From contig BEXV01002278.1 in assembly GCA_003118195.1 (NCBI GenBank), positions 28,742-57,209 of the forward strand: a stretch of 28,468 bases of DNA, given 5' to 3'. This stretch comes from Hemicentrotus pulcherrimus. Taxonomy: Eukaryota > Echinodermata > Echinoidea > Camarodonta > Strongylocentrotidae. The notes below the pieces were generated by a model. That model made no database searches. It had not been told where the DNA came from and saw only the letters and a list, made by a program, of their open reading frames with translations. A program made the translations under genes and the position numbers. Numbering within the stretch: the stretch's first letter is position 1; every line of letters starts with the position of its first letter. This document shows, piece after piece, positions 1-10,805 of the stretch.

Positions 1-190
1 GTGTAGTCCCATATACATCTTTCTGTGTACAGTGTTTGTAACTTTACCGAATTTGTTTTCATTTTGATGATTCAAGAACCTTGCAATACACACAAATTCT
101 TATATGCTAGATGATCAACCTTTTGTGGTCGATTCCACACCGTTTCTTTCAGAATTCAATCGCATGACTAGAACTCAACTTCATCTTTAA
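1..190 (-). mobile_element. Family A TTAA element, 5' half, cut by window edge
   Basis: Reading the minus strand, this stretch matches the 5' half of the dispersed family also found at 8723-8918, 21172-21545 and 24042-24435. Shared blocks include the run around TGCATTGTGAAAGAAACG, the block with GGTTGATCATCTAGCATA, and the block ending in ATGTATATGGGACTAC. Its 5' terminus lies at 187-190 as TTAA. The terminal sequence (AGATGAAGTT) is closest to the 8723 copy, so these two form a subfamily. The copy runs off the window start, so its full length is unknown. It is a non-coding, non-autonomous DNA transposon (MITE-like). Confidence 0.75.
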
Positions 191-298
191 GCTCAACTTT
201 AAAGGCAGAATGAGCGATTTGTAATGCTCATCGTAAGCCTTCATCATAATCACAGTTCCATGTTATACTGTTTATGCTCACTTCTCTGGCTCCTCCAG

Positions 299-371
299 GC
301 AATTCTCCTTGGATGGCATTGCAGCTGGAATCGCAAACCTGCAGTGGGCATGCTACGTAGACCCACTAGAG
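299..371 (+). CDS. Candidate internal exon, unknown protein
   Basis: A strong 3' splice site precedes this segment: a pyrimidine-rich run at about 278-296 ends in CCTCCAG. A GAG|GTCAGT 5' splice site follows. Between them one frame is open, starting with one base that completes a split codon and then 24 codons ending in phase 0. The peptide reads like a real protein (LDGIAAGIANLQW then CYVDPLE). If the donor is not used, the same frame runs on to a TGA at 408-410, which would make this a terminal exon. I do not recognise the family, and no neighbouring exon could be linked. The plus-strand frame starting at 224 uses a different phase and is probably spurious. Chance splice-site pairing is the main alternative. 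Confidence 0.3.
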
Positions 372-412
372 GTCAGTGCGTTGACCCCATTTCAACGCGT
401 TTACAAATGATT

Positions 413-507
413 GTGCGTTTATGCTTTCCCAGAATCGCCGATCGTAAACGCACCTTTGTGTGAGTTAACGATCGCTGATCGTGATCGCCGTTTTTCGGTG
501 ATTCTAC
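413..507. repeat. GATCG-rich hairpin cluster
   Basis: GTGCGTTTA at 413-421 pairs perfectly with TAAACGCAC at 445-453. A second imperfect pairing joins AGAATCGCCGA (431-441) to TCGGTGATTCT near 497-507. The interval also holds several GATCG or CGATCG words and is richer in CpG than its surroundings. It may be a small remnant of an inverted-repeat element or a structured site; no function is apparent. Confidence 0.4.
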
Positions 508-511
508 AAAA

Positions 512-3500
512 GTGAGAAAGGACCCAACCGTGCTTTGAAGTAAACACGTATACGATGCCTGATTCTGGCCAGAAAAAGTTGAGCATAAACATACCCTGAG
601 TTGGGAGATGTCCGGTGGGAACCTATCTGTCGGTCGCTAAACCAGGCGACCTTTCACAACGAGAAGAGTTGAGGCATCATGAGGGGGCAAGGATGAGGAT
701 GGGGATGGGATCTACAGAGATCTGAACAGTCTCCAAAAGTTCACAAACCCCTTCTAAACCTGGTGGGAATGGAAGTCATGGCGTAAATCATCCCATGAAC
801 CTTTACACTTTTTGATGCCTGTCTACCCTATATCTTCCTTCTCGCCCTCCGTATCTTTCTCTGACTTTGTCTCTTACACATATATGAATATCTTCAATAT
901 CCAAAAATAGTCTGTCATGTAGGTCTTCTCTTTTCCTCATTATCAAAGTACAATCTGATCTGAAGCAAACAAAGAAAATATGAACAGAAGGAGAAAAAAA
1001 GTTATGGAATCCATTCTGTACACTTTGTTAATAATCTACATTCTGTTATAACGGTATATATATATATATATATCGCAGAATTTGCATTGTTGATAGTAAT
1101 GAATAGAATAAGCTAATTTAGGTATGCATGTGAAATGAACATTTTTTCATTCATCCAAAGTTTTCACAGGCTTAGTATTCAATGGGTAAACTCAGATTTT
1201 AATTTGTAGATCTATTATGTTGACCTTATCCCCAATCTTATAACAGATATGCTGTTACCCTGACAGGTCTTAACATCATAATGATCCACAAATAGAAAGC
1301 AATGTCTTTGCTTGAGGTCGAGATCTTATCAGAGTAGAACAGTGGGTGGAAATCTAACTACATGTAAGTAAATGTTACTAGCTTTTGAATGTGAGATATT
1401 GTGATCACTAAAAACATATGTTCATGTAAAGTTTTCTCATGTCAAAAGTAATTTGACAGTGATCTTATTTTCATTTTGTACGGAGTCCTTGCACCCAATC
1501 TGGATATCCTCCCCCTCAAACTTACCTATCCAAATAAATAAAGAGGAGAATTCCATTTTGATGTGTTTTTGAGTGACATATCTCTCTTCTAATCTTGATG
1601 AGCATGCAGTAGCAGACCATATAGATGAGTCCGCAGGGATTTACCAGATCAGGCTTGATATAACATTATAATCCTTTCACTTAATATCAAGTGTTGAGTG
1701 GTCCTGACAGGTATGGTACAACCACAATCACACTTAACCCTTTAACCCCATTCCATCCAACTTCTCCCAATGATACCCCGACCACACAATCATCCAAAAT
1801 GCATAAGAACAACGTGCTAGGATGTTCAACTTCCAAAGTGGAAAAATAATGGAGGGCAGATAAAACTCTTTTATGGGACAAAAAAGTGTCAGCTAATTCC
1901 TCAGAGACTACTCCCCACCATGGAGTCAAGAAGAGGACAAGCAGAGATAGCAAAAAGGTAGCAGCAGCATTACAGAATTCCCAATCCCATGATAACAATC
2001 AAAGAGTCCACTCCTTTTTTGGCTTGGAGTGTCTTGAGACATCTCCTCAGCAAATCAATTTAGGTGTCACTGTTCTGACGAAACAAACCCTCCGACAGTC
2101 ACTTCAGAGACTGTAAAAACTTGGCATATTGCTAGTTCTTCTCTCCTTGAATGTCAAGCTCTTTAGGCAGTTTTGTATTGGGTTTCTACAAGATTACGCT
2201 AGCTTTATCGCGAGCAGCCTGACAGAATGGTAGAAAATATTCAAAATATCTCTGAGGCTAACAAACACTTTCAGTTGTGCTAATGATTCATACGCCAAAC
2301 AGAAAAAGGGTTTTTAAATTGATTGCATTGGTTTATCTTGCTTTAGGAGACCAATTTATTAAGAATGTTGATGGTTTTCCATTCGACAAAAAAAATCTAA
2401 TGCCATTTCACTAATGAATTGTCTGTCTAATAAAAAAAAAAAGATGCTTTTGTCAATCACTTTCTACCCAAATCTTGAGATTCTTTTCGGTTTTCACAGT
2501 GCTTAAACCTTTATTCAGTTCGCAGTATTACCTCAGATGCGAGAGATATACTGTTAGCTTTTTTTTTATAATGCTTGTATCCTAATTCAATATAACAAGA
2601 ATGCTTGTGTATTCTATGGGATATTCTATGATTAAGAGGGGGAGGGCCAGGCAAGCTAGGGCATTTATGCCTTTACAATATTTATAATGAAATACAGAAT
2701 AAATTAACAATACAACGAATTGGCTCTTACTCTTGTAAAACATTGAAGGAAATTTGTGTGATGACTCAAAATGAGGATAAATGATACAGCTTCAAAGCTG
2801 AATTTGTTTCTTTAACAGTGAAGAGGAAAAAAATCAAGTCATTATGCTTTGGAGAGGGACAATCATAATACTTGACTTGGCCACCACTGATGTACGTGCA
2901 TCTGGCCCTTAAACCAGACAACAATAAGACAAAGAGTCTGCTTTTGGGATTCAGATTCCTGCGTAAATTGGCATGATGAAATGGCTGATGAAAGGAAATC
3001 AAAGCAATTTTCTTCTAATGAATCTGTAATTGGAAATTGAGGAGGAGCCGATGAGCCGCTCATTGCAGACCAACATCGGCATCCTGCCAGATGATTGAAT
3101 CCTGCCTGACTGCCAACCGATGCCTCACCGATGCCAGTGTGTGCACACGGGGTACATTTGCCTGCGACTATTTCGGGGTACATTGGTGAGAAATGTAAAA
3201 GGTAATCACTCATGATGGTGCCTTGTGTCATGAACTCACCTGACCTACGTAACAGTGAACAGGGTGGGACCAGGGAAGCATGTAGCATTTGAATCTCAAA
3301 CATTATGTGGCATTCACGTCCCTGCATTACTATTACGCTACGCTGTGATGAAATTCATGGCCAATTAAGCAGACCGTCACATGATCATGTTTAGATGTTG
3401 CCTGCACGTTCTTCAAGCCTCTAGGACAGAAGATGAGATGCTGTCATTCCCGTGTAAACATGAGGATTTGTTTTTCATTAGGTGTGTGGCCATTCCTGCG

Positions 3501-6424
3501 TTGAGCGTATCTATTTAACATGTTGACATTGTTGTCAAATTTACTGAACTGTTTATTGATTTGTCTTAGAATGATTAACCCTGAAAGTTTAAGGAAAAAA
3601 TATCAATGTTAAGAAATGAAAAAATTTAATTGATTTTTCAATGAGAAAATAATGTTGATTTTTCAATAAGGATCATAGGAACTATATTTGCAGCATGGTT
3701 TTAATAACTCTGAAATAGAAAAGATAATCATAACTGTAGGAGCTCCATGAAATTACTTGAGATTGAGATTATTCTGTTTCCCATAACCTTTTGGACCGAC
3801 TTTTTCATCATGTATTTCATTACATCAGATGGACCATTCAATAAATAGTGTCATATCTCATCAAAGTCAAATTCAAATCTGTTTACATTCCAAATTGAAT
3901 ATTCACATGAATTTAGAACTTAAAAAAAACATGTTGGGCATATGAAACAAAAAGTCAATTTCCAGGAAATATGAAAATGCAAATGTATTTGAAGCTGAGA
4001 TGACATAAGACAAGATACAAATAACTGTTTCTTTTGCATACCAGGTTTGCTTCTTGTACTTTGAATACTACACAGAAAGAGTTCAAAGAGAAGGAGAAAA
4101 AAACTAATCTATTTCGAAATGATTACAAGTAGTCTATAACGACGTTGCCATGAGGGCACAAAGTTGGCACAATGGAGTCTGAACATCTAGGAAGACACAT
4201 ATCCTTAACCTAGTACCTACTTGTACAAGGCAAGCAAGCGCCTCTTTAGACTGTTTGACTGGAACAATCAATATTAAAGAAATGGTACTACGTGATCATC
4301 TAGATCACTTCCTTCATGCAGAAACGGTCCCTTTCAGGCAAACTTCTCTGACTGGTGGTGTCGATTGGACATGTAATTCATGAACCTTGGCAGGATCAGG
4401 ATAGCCAGGGGTTAAAATAATACATAAATAATAACTTAGCTATTTCAAGGTGGTAGAAAATATGATGGAATACGATTGAAAGTGTTACGCGAGAAAGATT
4501 TTTAAAAAACTGAGCTGGAAAGCAACACCATAAAATAAAGACGTACAGAATGAAGAAAAAACCAGGGGGTAAGAGTGTAAGAGAGACAGGGAGGGAAAAA
4601 CAAAGAAAGAATGAGAAGGAAAGAGATATGCTATAGTAAAATAATTATATATGAATGGAATATACAATGGCCTTCTTCCTTGGGGTGTACTGAGAGACAA
4701 GTGCTAGAGTACTCCATTAATTCAGACCTAGAATCAGTCAATAGTCTGCACTAACCCAACCCGACCATCTGGGCATACGTGATGAGTGCTTCTTCCCCCT
4801 TACTCCGTTCACATATGGCCTACAAGTCATTTTTAAAAACGTTATCATATTTATTCCTATATTGCAACTTCCTACTTCTTATCTTCTCTTTCTTCTTATC
4901 TTCCTGTAACTGTCTTTACCTTATCTTATCTTTATTGTTTCCTCTGTCCTATGTTGTTTAGAATGTATGTACGATGTTTTTTAAACATATCAAATGAGTT
5001 TGTATCTTGTTTAATGCTATGTATTTATTTGGGGATCATTCTCATCGAGCTAATTTTGGCTGTCATAATTCCCCACTTCCTTTTATCTTATGTTGATAAA
5101 TGATAATGAACAAACATGTATATAATTATGATGTTTTTCAAAAGGAATGAAATAAATTAAAAGAAATATGTATTATTCTTTCTAATTAATACCATATTAA
5201 TATGAGAATACAATTTAGAGATTAAAATCAAACTAAGTGTACTGGTTTATAAGGTATTTATTAAACATTAAAGTCCCACATTTGCCAAAACTGAGACTTT
5301 TTTCAAGATTGAGTCAATTAAGGTTACACTGGTGTGAAAGTGAAAATGGTCAACCACAAACTGACTACAATTACATGTACACTGCATTCAGGGGCAGACA
5401 AGTTCACTTGATGACAGATATTTTTGAAATAGCTAAACCTATCTGCATCAATAAATGATGATTGTGACATGATTTTCTGATAAAACTTGATGCGCTAATT
5501 TGGCAGACATCAGGGGGAATTTTTAAACAAGTAAAATTAAATGTCTGATTCCTTTCTTGAATCACAACCATGGATCAAGGAGGATGGCATGGACCAGCAA
5601 TCATTGCCTATACGACGAAGGGGGTGGGGGGGGGGAATGGTTTGCATGGTTCATTTTATCCGAAATATGAAAATAAGTTGGACAACAGCCTGTGGAGCAG
5701 ATCTAGAGATATAGAGGTGAACAAAAAGGTTCAAGCAGTTGTTGTTTGAATTTGATCTTTTTAAAATCATACAATTTAGACCATAATTATGTACTTGCTT
5801 CTTTTTAAAATTTAAAATCAATACTACTGCTACAGTAAGTACAGACACAAAAAACATGAAGACAAAAAAAGTTACTCATTTGCTTCCATAATGTTATGAA
5901 ATCACACTATTCTTTAAATAATACAAAATATGATTCTTCAAACCCCCCATTACACAATTCAAAGGTTGACTGTTTTTTAAGTTCCTTTGGTACCCCTACA
6001 TTTAATATAGTGCAATTATGAAATGTATTACCTTCTAAATCTGATGCCTTTCTCAGCTATCCCAAGGATTTCAAAAGCCTTTGAGAGACATTTGATATCA
6101 GGTAAACCTGGTAATTGCACTTCCAAGAAATGGGCTTAACTCTACAGGATATAGTATGAATTTCATTTCATACAAGAGCTATGTATTGTATTAAAAAATC
6201 AAGGTCCATGGCATTAAGTTTCAAGTTTTAAGACATGCTGAGTTCTGCTAAGTAGCTGAATGTGTTATGATGAAAGCACAGGCAAAACATTAAAAGAATT
6301 ATGTTACTCTGTGCAAAAAAAAAAAAAGGACATCGTTATCAATTTGAGTATCTCCATTTTTTTGTTTGTTTTTTTGTTCATTTCTGTTTCATCCTTTCAT
6401 CCCCCATCCACTGCCTTCATTAAA
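512..6424. other. Non-coding AT-rich stretch
   Basis: I see no convincing exon in this 5.9 kb. It holds a (TA)n microsatellite at about 1055-1073, several A and T homopolymers, G runs at 5620-5624 and 5626-5635, and a short direct repeat (TTGATTTTTCAAT) at 3630 and 3655. Open frames here, including a 154-codon minus-strand frame at 2863-3327, lack good splice acceptors and recognisable protein patterns. The 3' part (about 4780-5165), which ends in an A-rich run, could be an old retrotransposon tail, but I cannot demonstrate this. Confidence 0.6.
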
Positions 6425-6523
6425 TCGTCGCTGTTTTCACGAAGTGACAGTAGTGAAAACAAATTGCATTCACTTTGCATTACGATTTTCCTCACAACCG
6501 TCACTTCGTGAAAACAAGGACGA
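6425..6523. mobile_element. 99-base palindromic mini-element
   Basis: The 27-base arms at 6425-6451 and 6497-6523 are inverted copies with about three mismatches, enclosing a 45-base spacer. The core GTTTTCACGAAGTGAC is perfectly repeated as its reverse complement at 6500-6515. This symmetry is why open frames on both strands read the same short peptide. Likely a very small MITE or a foldback remnant. No clear target duplication is visible. Confidence 0.6.
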
Positions 6524-7138
6524 AATGAGAAACAGAAAATATGGAACGCTTCAAAATAATTATGTAAAAAGGTTGGATCATATTCAGGACATGTCAAATG
6601 CATCAAGATTTAAAAATAAGAAATCTAGAAACACCTCCAATTTTTCAGGTTTTCATGCATAAACTTCACAATTCATGATATGGATTGCAGTGATACCAAA
6701 TGATCTGCAAATTGCTTAGAAAAATTAAATTCCTTGAATAGTTAAGTTCAACTGTAATCAATGCCAAAATTATGATTTCTCCATTTGTGTTGAAACTTAC
6801 AAATACAAATAGCATTCAAAGATGAAAAATGTATTATTGAAATGTCAGCCCAAAAATATCAATGATAAATTGAGCTTAAACAGGTAATCCATTGGAGGAT
6901 TATATAACAGATGAACTCCTTTAATATCTATAGTTCATTTCTATATTCTACTAAAGTAGGACACCACCCAGTAGGCTATAAATTCATTATGAAATGGCAC
7001 AATTTAAAAAAAAAATTAAAATAAATTTAATAGAAACATATTTTCGAAAGATACACCACGATCACCTCATTTAAAATCTTATTCTTGCAATAATGAATAA
7101 CACATGGATTTTATCCTCCCTGGGAGGAAGTAGGCCCT
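6524..7138. other. Non-coding AT-rich stretch
   Basis: Nothing gene-like is visible. The sequence is AT-rich with short homopolymers and leads into the degenerate tandem repeat starting at 7139. Confidence 0.6.
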
Positions 7139-7383
7139 ACAATTTACAAAAATTTTACTACCTCAGATGCATCTCAAAATATATAACGATTTGAAATTTT
7201 TGAATAAAATTATTGTCTGTTAGGGGGGTGGGAATTGAGAATTATCCCTTGACTCATGAATTTGATCGTCCCTGGTAGTACAATTTACAGAACATTATAC
7301 TTCCTCAGATGAATCTCAAAATACAACAAACAAAAAAAAAATTTGGAATTTATGAATAAATACATTGTCTGTTAGGGAGGAGA
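7139..7383 (+). repeat. Degenerate two-copy tandem repeat, period 141
   Basis: About 100 bases starting with ACAATTTACA at 7139 recur at 7280. Both copies share the blocks CCTCAGATG and ATCTCAAAATA, then GAATAAA followed by ATTGTCTGTTAGGG. The roughly 40 bases between the copies are unrelated. Divergence is substantial, so this is an old local duplication. Confidence 0.65.
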
Positions 7384-7566
7384 TTGGGTAATATCGACCT
7401 AATCCCACAATGATTCTTAAAGGACTTACATGTTTAGATCTTAAACATAAGTATATCTATGAACATTGCAGATACCAATACAATATCTAAAGTATGGTCT
7501 TCCCTTTCACAATGTTTTTTTCTTGTAAAAAACTATTTACAAGTACCCTATGAAACATTTGATACA

Positions 7567-7947
7567 TTAAAGGGATCCGGCAACTTTGTCTCAGATTCTG
7601 AAACAAAATTCTGGATTTAGCTCATGATGCAATGATAATTATAACGTTTAGGTCAGTTAGGAACCACATGACTTTACAAACCAATAGCCTGTCTTATTCT
7701 CAAGATATTTATGATTGGAATTACATATTTTGAAAACCGTTTGCCAAGTGGTTTTCATAACACTACAGTCTATTGGGAAAATGAGTATGGTAAAAGCGGT
7801 CACTCAAAGATTTTTACTTTTTTGAGGCACTTATTGATCATTTTGAAGCGCAATTTTGTTAGGGCTTCAATATTACACCATATCACAGACACTGATAACA
7901 CGTAGTGCCGTGTATCTCAGATTTAACATTGTTACACGATCCCTTTA
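7567..7947 (+). mobile_element. Family B TTAA element
   Basis: Left end TTAA at 7567-7570 is followed by AGGGATCCGGCAAC. The right end, read as reverse complement, begins AGGGATCGTGTAAC: 11 of 14 positions match. The right-hand TTAA is interrupted by another element (7948-8478). Removing that insertion with its TA duplication restores CCCT-TTAA-AAGG. The last 95 bases are shared with 14276-14366 in the opposite orientation, which shows it is a dispersed repeat. It has no coding capacity; the 64-codon frame at 7711-7905 is internal and unremarkable. Confidence 0.7.
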
Positions 7948-8478
7948 TACTCTTTTCACACTGGCAATATTTTGCTTAACCCCGTACTATAGGTGGGAAG
8001 GGGGGGTCTTAGCCCCACCTATAGTACGGGGTTAAACCTATTCCACTTTCTGTTCAGACTGGGTTTTACCAAAGTGGGCTAAAGTTGGCTAACCCCACCT
8101 ATAGTACGGGGTTAACTAACCCTGCAAATAGCAGGGCTAACTCCGCAATTGTGGTGCTAACTCCTGCTAACCCCGCAATTGCGGTGCCAAGCAAATGAAT
8201 GAGAACAGAAACGAAAAATAGTCCGGTACTACGCAATGGAGCGTATCGAAGCTGGCCAGATGCGAAGTATTTCCAATCATAACATTCACGATATCCGGGG
8301 TTAACGAATCGCAGTGCGAACAGCATGAATTTTCTTATTCCGGAATAGCGGCTAGTACGGGACTACAAACAGCGAGTGTGCCAAAAAAGGTAGTCCGGGG
8401 TTAAGGATCGTACGGCGTTAAGGATCGTACGGGGTTAAGCAAAGTACGGGGTTAAGCAAAACCAGTGTGAAAAGAGTA
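7948..8478 (+). mobile_element. TA-flanked inverted-repeat element with GGGGTTAA array
   Basis: Terminal inverted repeats TACTCTTTTCACACTGG bound a 531-base element flanked by TA at 7946-7947 and 8479-8480. Inside, AACCCCGTACTATAGGTGGG (7978-7997) is the exact inverse of 8014-8033, and the same unit recurs at 8093-8112. Further GGGGTTAA or GGCGTTAA copies lie near the right end (about 8296-8457), and two CCGCAATTG-type words lie at about 8142-8185. There is no transposase; the minus-strand frame at 8099-8326 simply crosses these repeats. The TA duplication fits a Tc1/mariner-type or other TA-targeting transposase. The superfamily is not settled. Confidence 0.75.
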
Positions 8479-8722
8479 TAAAAGGATTGACAATTGGAAT
8501 AAAACCTCCAGGGCAGAGCTGAGGTCAAACTTTTCATAGATGACTATTTAATGATAACTGCTTTACAGGTACTATGAATAATACCAACACCTACTTTCAC
8601 CTTGATTTATCAAGTAGATGAATGAAGTTCACTGAAGTTCATGACAACCCAACAATGTCATCTGAAATCGAACAGTTGATAAGCATGTACATGTAATCAC
8701 ACAAATAGCCATTTTCCGGCCT

Positions 8723-8918
8723 TTAAAGATGAAGTTAACTTCTGGTCATCACTCAGGCGATTGCATTGTGAAAGAAACGGTATGGAATCGACCAGAAAAG
8801 GTTGATCATCTAGCATATAAGAATTTGTGTGTATTGCAAAGTTCTGGAATCATCAAAATGATAAGAAATCTTGGTAAAGTTACAAACACTGTACACAAAT
8901 AGATGTATATGGGACTAC
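8723..8918 (+). mobile_element. Family A TTAA element, 3'-truncated
   Basis: It starts with TTAA then AGATGAAGTT and follows the family through GATTGCATTGTGAAAGAAAC to ATGTATATGGGACTAC. After about 8918 homology to the full copies (21172-21545, 24042-24435) stops, so the right half and right terminal repeat are missing. It is closest to the copy at 1-190. Confidence 0.75.
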
Positions 8919-10436
8919 AGGAACACGTGGCGTTAACATCCTTCCCCGGAGTTTTACGATGTTACATGACATATTTAGAATATGAAGGCATTTGAAGAGC
9001 CCAGCATTTCAGGGAACATTACTTATCTGATGTTCTTCCACACTTGCATACCAGTAACAAGAATGATAACGGTCACAAATTATATTTTTACCTCTTCCCA
9101 GAACTCAACCTTCTCTTTAACTAATCAGCAGTTGTTTTTTCAATGTATCTTCAATTATGGAACGTTATATGTGGACAAGGTTACATGCTAACCCTCCACA
9201 AATTATATACTGACAAAACATTATTTATCTTGTTATGAGTACATCGTCATCTAATTCCCAGAGGTACCTCCCTCCCTCTCCATGGACCGCATCATCCTGT
9301 AATGTTCTACCGGCCATGTAATCAACATCTCCGATGGGAATTTCCCTTTCTGTAGCGGGTATTCTCCAAAATGGGATTATGGACAATTGAGACATAATCC
9401 GTTCGCATCTTATCACACAAATCGGATGGAATTATATCAACTCTTGCAGAGAAATGTACATTGGTTATGTTTGAAATGGCAGTGGAGCAGGGCACACCAT
9501 TTTACAAGCCACCAGAAAACTCAAAGAACATGATAGAAAAATAAATTTCCCCTCAAATTAAATTATAAAAGTTTTTTTTTTTTACTGTAGTAACCTCAAG
9601 GCTATAAATATTTCTGTATAACTATATTTAGAAAATGTAGTAAAGAATTGAGAGCATTAAGTTATGCATCTAATAAATTCCATTGTCATCTACTGGTATT
9701 TATTTCAGTCAACTAATGTAGGCTATGTCACACAATTCTCACAGTACTTTCAGAGAGCCTCATACAATTCGCACACTACGGAGCTAAAAGAAGAACTGTC
9801 ATTTTCAGACAAGCATGAATAATAATGTGGTGTAGGATATTTCAAGAGTTGCCTCTCCTGTTCAAATGCCCATGGCACAATCCATTATCTCTCTTCACAT
9901 GAATTTTAATGAAGAAGAATTGGAAACACTTCTCAATGCAACATTTATTTACATTCATCATTTCTTGCCGGTATTTGATCTCCATGTAAACACTTCACTC
10001 TACATCTGTTTATCTAAAACTAATCAATTCAGCAATCAATAATTTGCAGACAGGAGGGCCATTCTGCAAGAGCACTGCAACCCTTCTATTTTTTGTGGGG
10101 GGGGGGGGGTGGATGAATGATTCGACAGAAATTTTAATAAGGTATGTAAAATTACTGTTTCTTTTCCTGCAGTAATAAGATATTTGAATATACAACTCAC
10201 TCATAGATTAAAATAAAATAATTGGTCAATCACTGTCATCTGTTATTCATCCTATGGTTTTTATAAGTCTTTAATAAGCATGCAACATTTTGGAGTGCTA
10301 TCCAATAATTCTATCCTTACTGATTCTATTGTGCACTAGAAATTTTATGTCAAAAAAGAAATGAAAGTAATAATTATGAAAGCCAAAGTGACAAAAAAAT
10401 TAGCATTCTTATTTTGTCATTATCATGTAGATGTAT
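8919..10436. other. Non-coding stretch
   Basis: No supportable gene. It contains a T run near 9572 and a 13-base G run at 10097-10109. A minus-strand frame at 9225-9416 has fairly even composition but no proper splice pair or recognised motif. Confidence 0.55.
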
Positions 10437-10799
10437 TCTACTATGGTCGAGTAGTTTAAGGTGCTTGACTGGAAATGCGAAGGTTGAGGGTTTGAATCCA
10501 GACACGACACTGATATCCTTTGGCAAGATATTAACGTGCACTTGCTACTCTCCACCCAGGTGTTAAATGGGTACCCGGTAGGATGCAACCATCATTGTTG
10601 GTCAAACAGTGTTTGAGCGTCAAGTAAAGCCTGGCTGGAATGCTCCCCAGGGAGTGGAGATTGAGCACACATTGTGTGTGCAGGCAAGCACTGAATCCAA
10701 TGACCGAGGTAATAGTATATTTGTAAAGTGCTTAGAGACATTCGTATTAAGAGCTATATAAAAATTAAATATTATTATTATTATTATTATTATTATTAC
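10437..10799 (+). mobile_element. tRNA-derived SINE
   Basis: A tRNA-like head carries Pol III box A (TGGTCGAGTAGTTTAAGG, 10444-10461) and box B (GGTTTGAATCC, 10489-10499). A body follows with CCTTTGGCAAGATATTAACG and the block CCACCCAGGTGTTAAATGGG. The 3' part reads GAGCTATATAAAAATTAAAT and ends in an (ATT)n tail at 10771-10797. ATGTAT at 10431-10436 and 10800-10805 is a plausible short target-site duplication. SINEs are copied by a partner LINE and encode no protein. The wide-spaced box A resembles Ser/Leu-type tRNAs. The central block may be one of the conserved metazoan SINE domains; I could not compare it. Frames across it are spurious. Confidence 0.85.
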
Positions 10800-10805
10800 A
10801 TGTAT

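Noticed and set aside
1687..2116. Overlapping plus and minus frames, the plus one with Lys/Ser-rich composition
   Set aside because: No acceptor with a pyrimidine tract precedes the plus frame and no homology was recognised; opposite-strand overlap suggests chance.
2863..3327. 154-codon minus-strand frame
   Set aside because: There is a good donor-like GTCAG|GTGAGT near 3240, but no acceptor with a pyrimidine tract and no protein pattern; the frame is uninterpretable.
8395..8457. GGGGTTAA words as telomere-like repeats
   Set aside because: They are not in tandem, carry a GTAC prefix, and lie between transposon ends, so they belong to the element.
9225..9416. 63-codon minus frame with protein-like composition
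   Set aside because: No convincing acceptor or donor and no recognisable motif.
10437..10520. Possible functional tRNA gene
   Set aside because: Boxes A and B are present, but the head is followed by a SINE body and a simple-repeat tail, and no acceptor stem can be paired.
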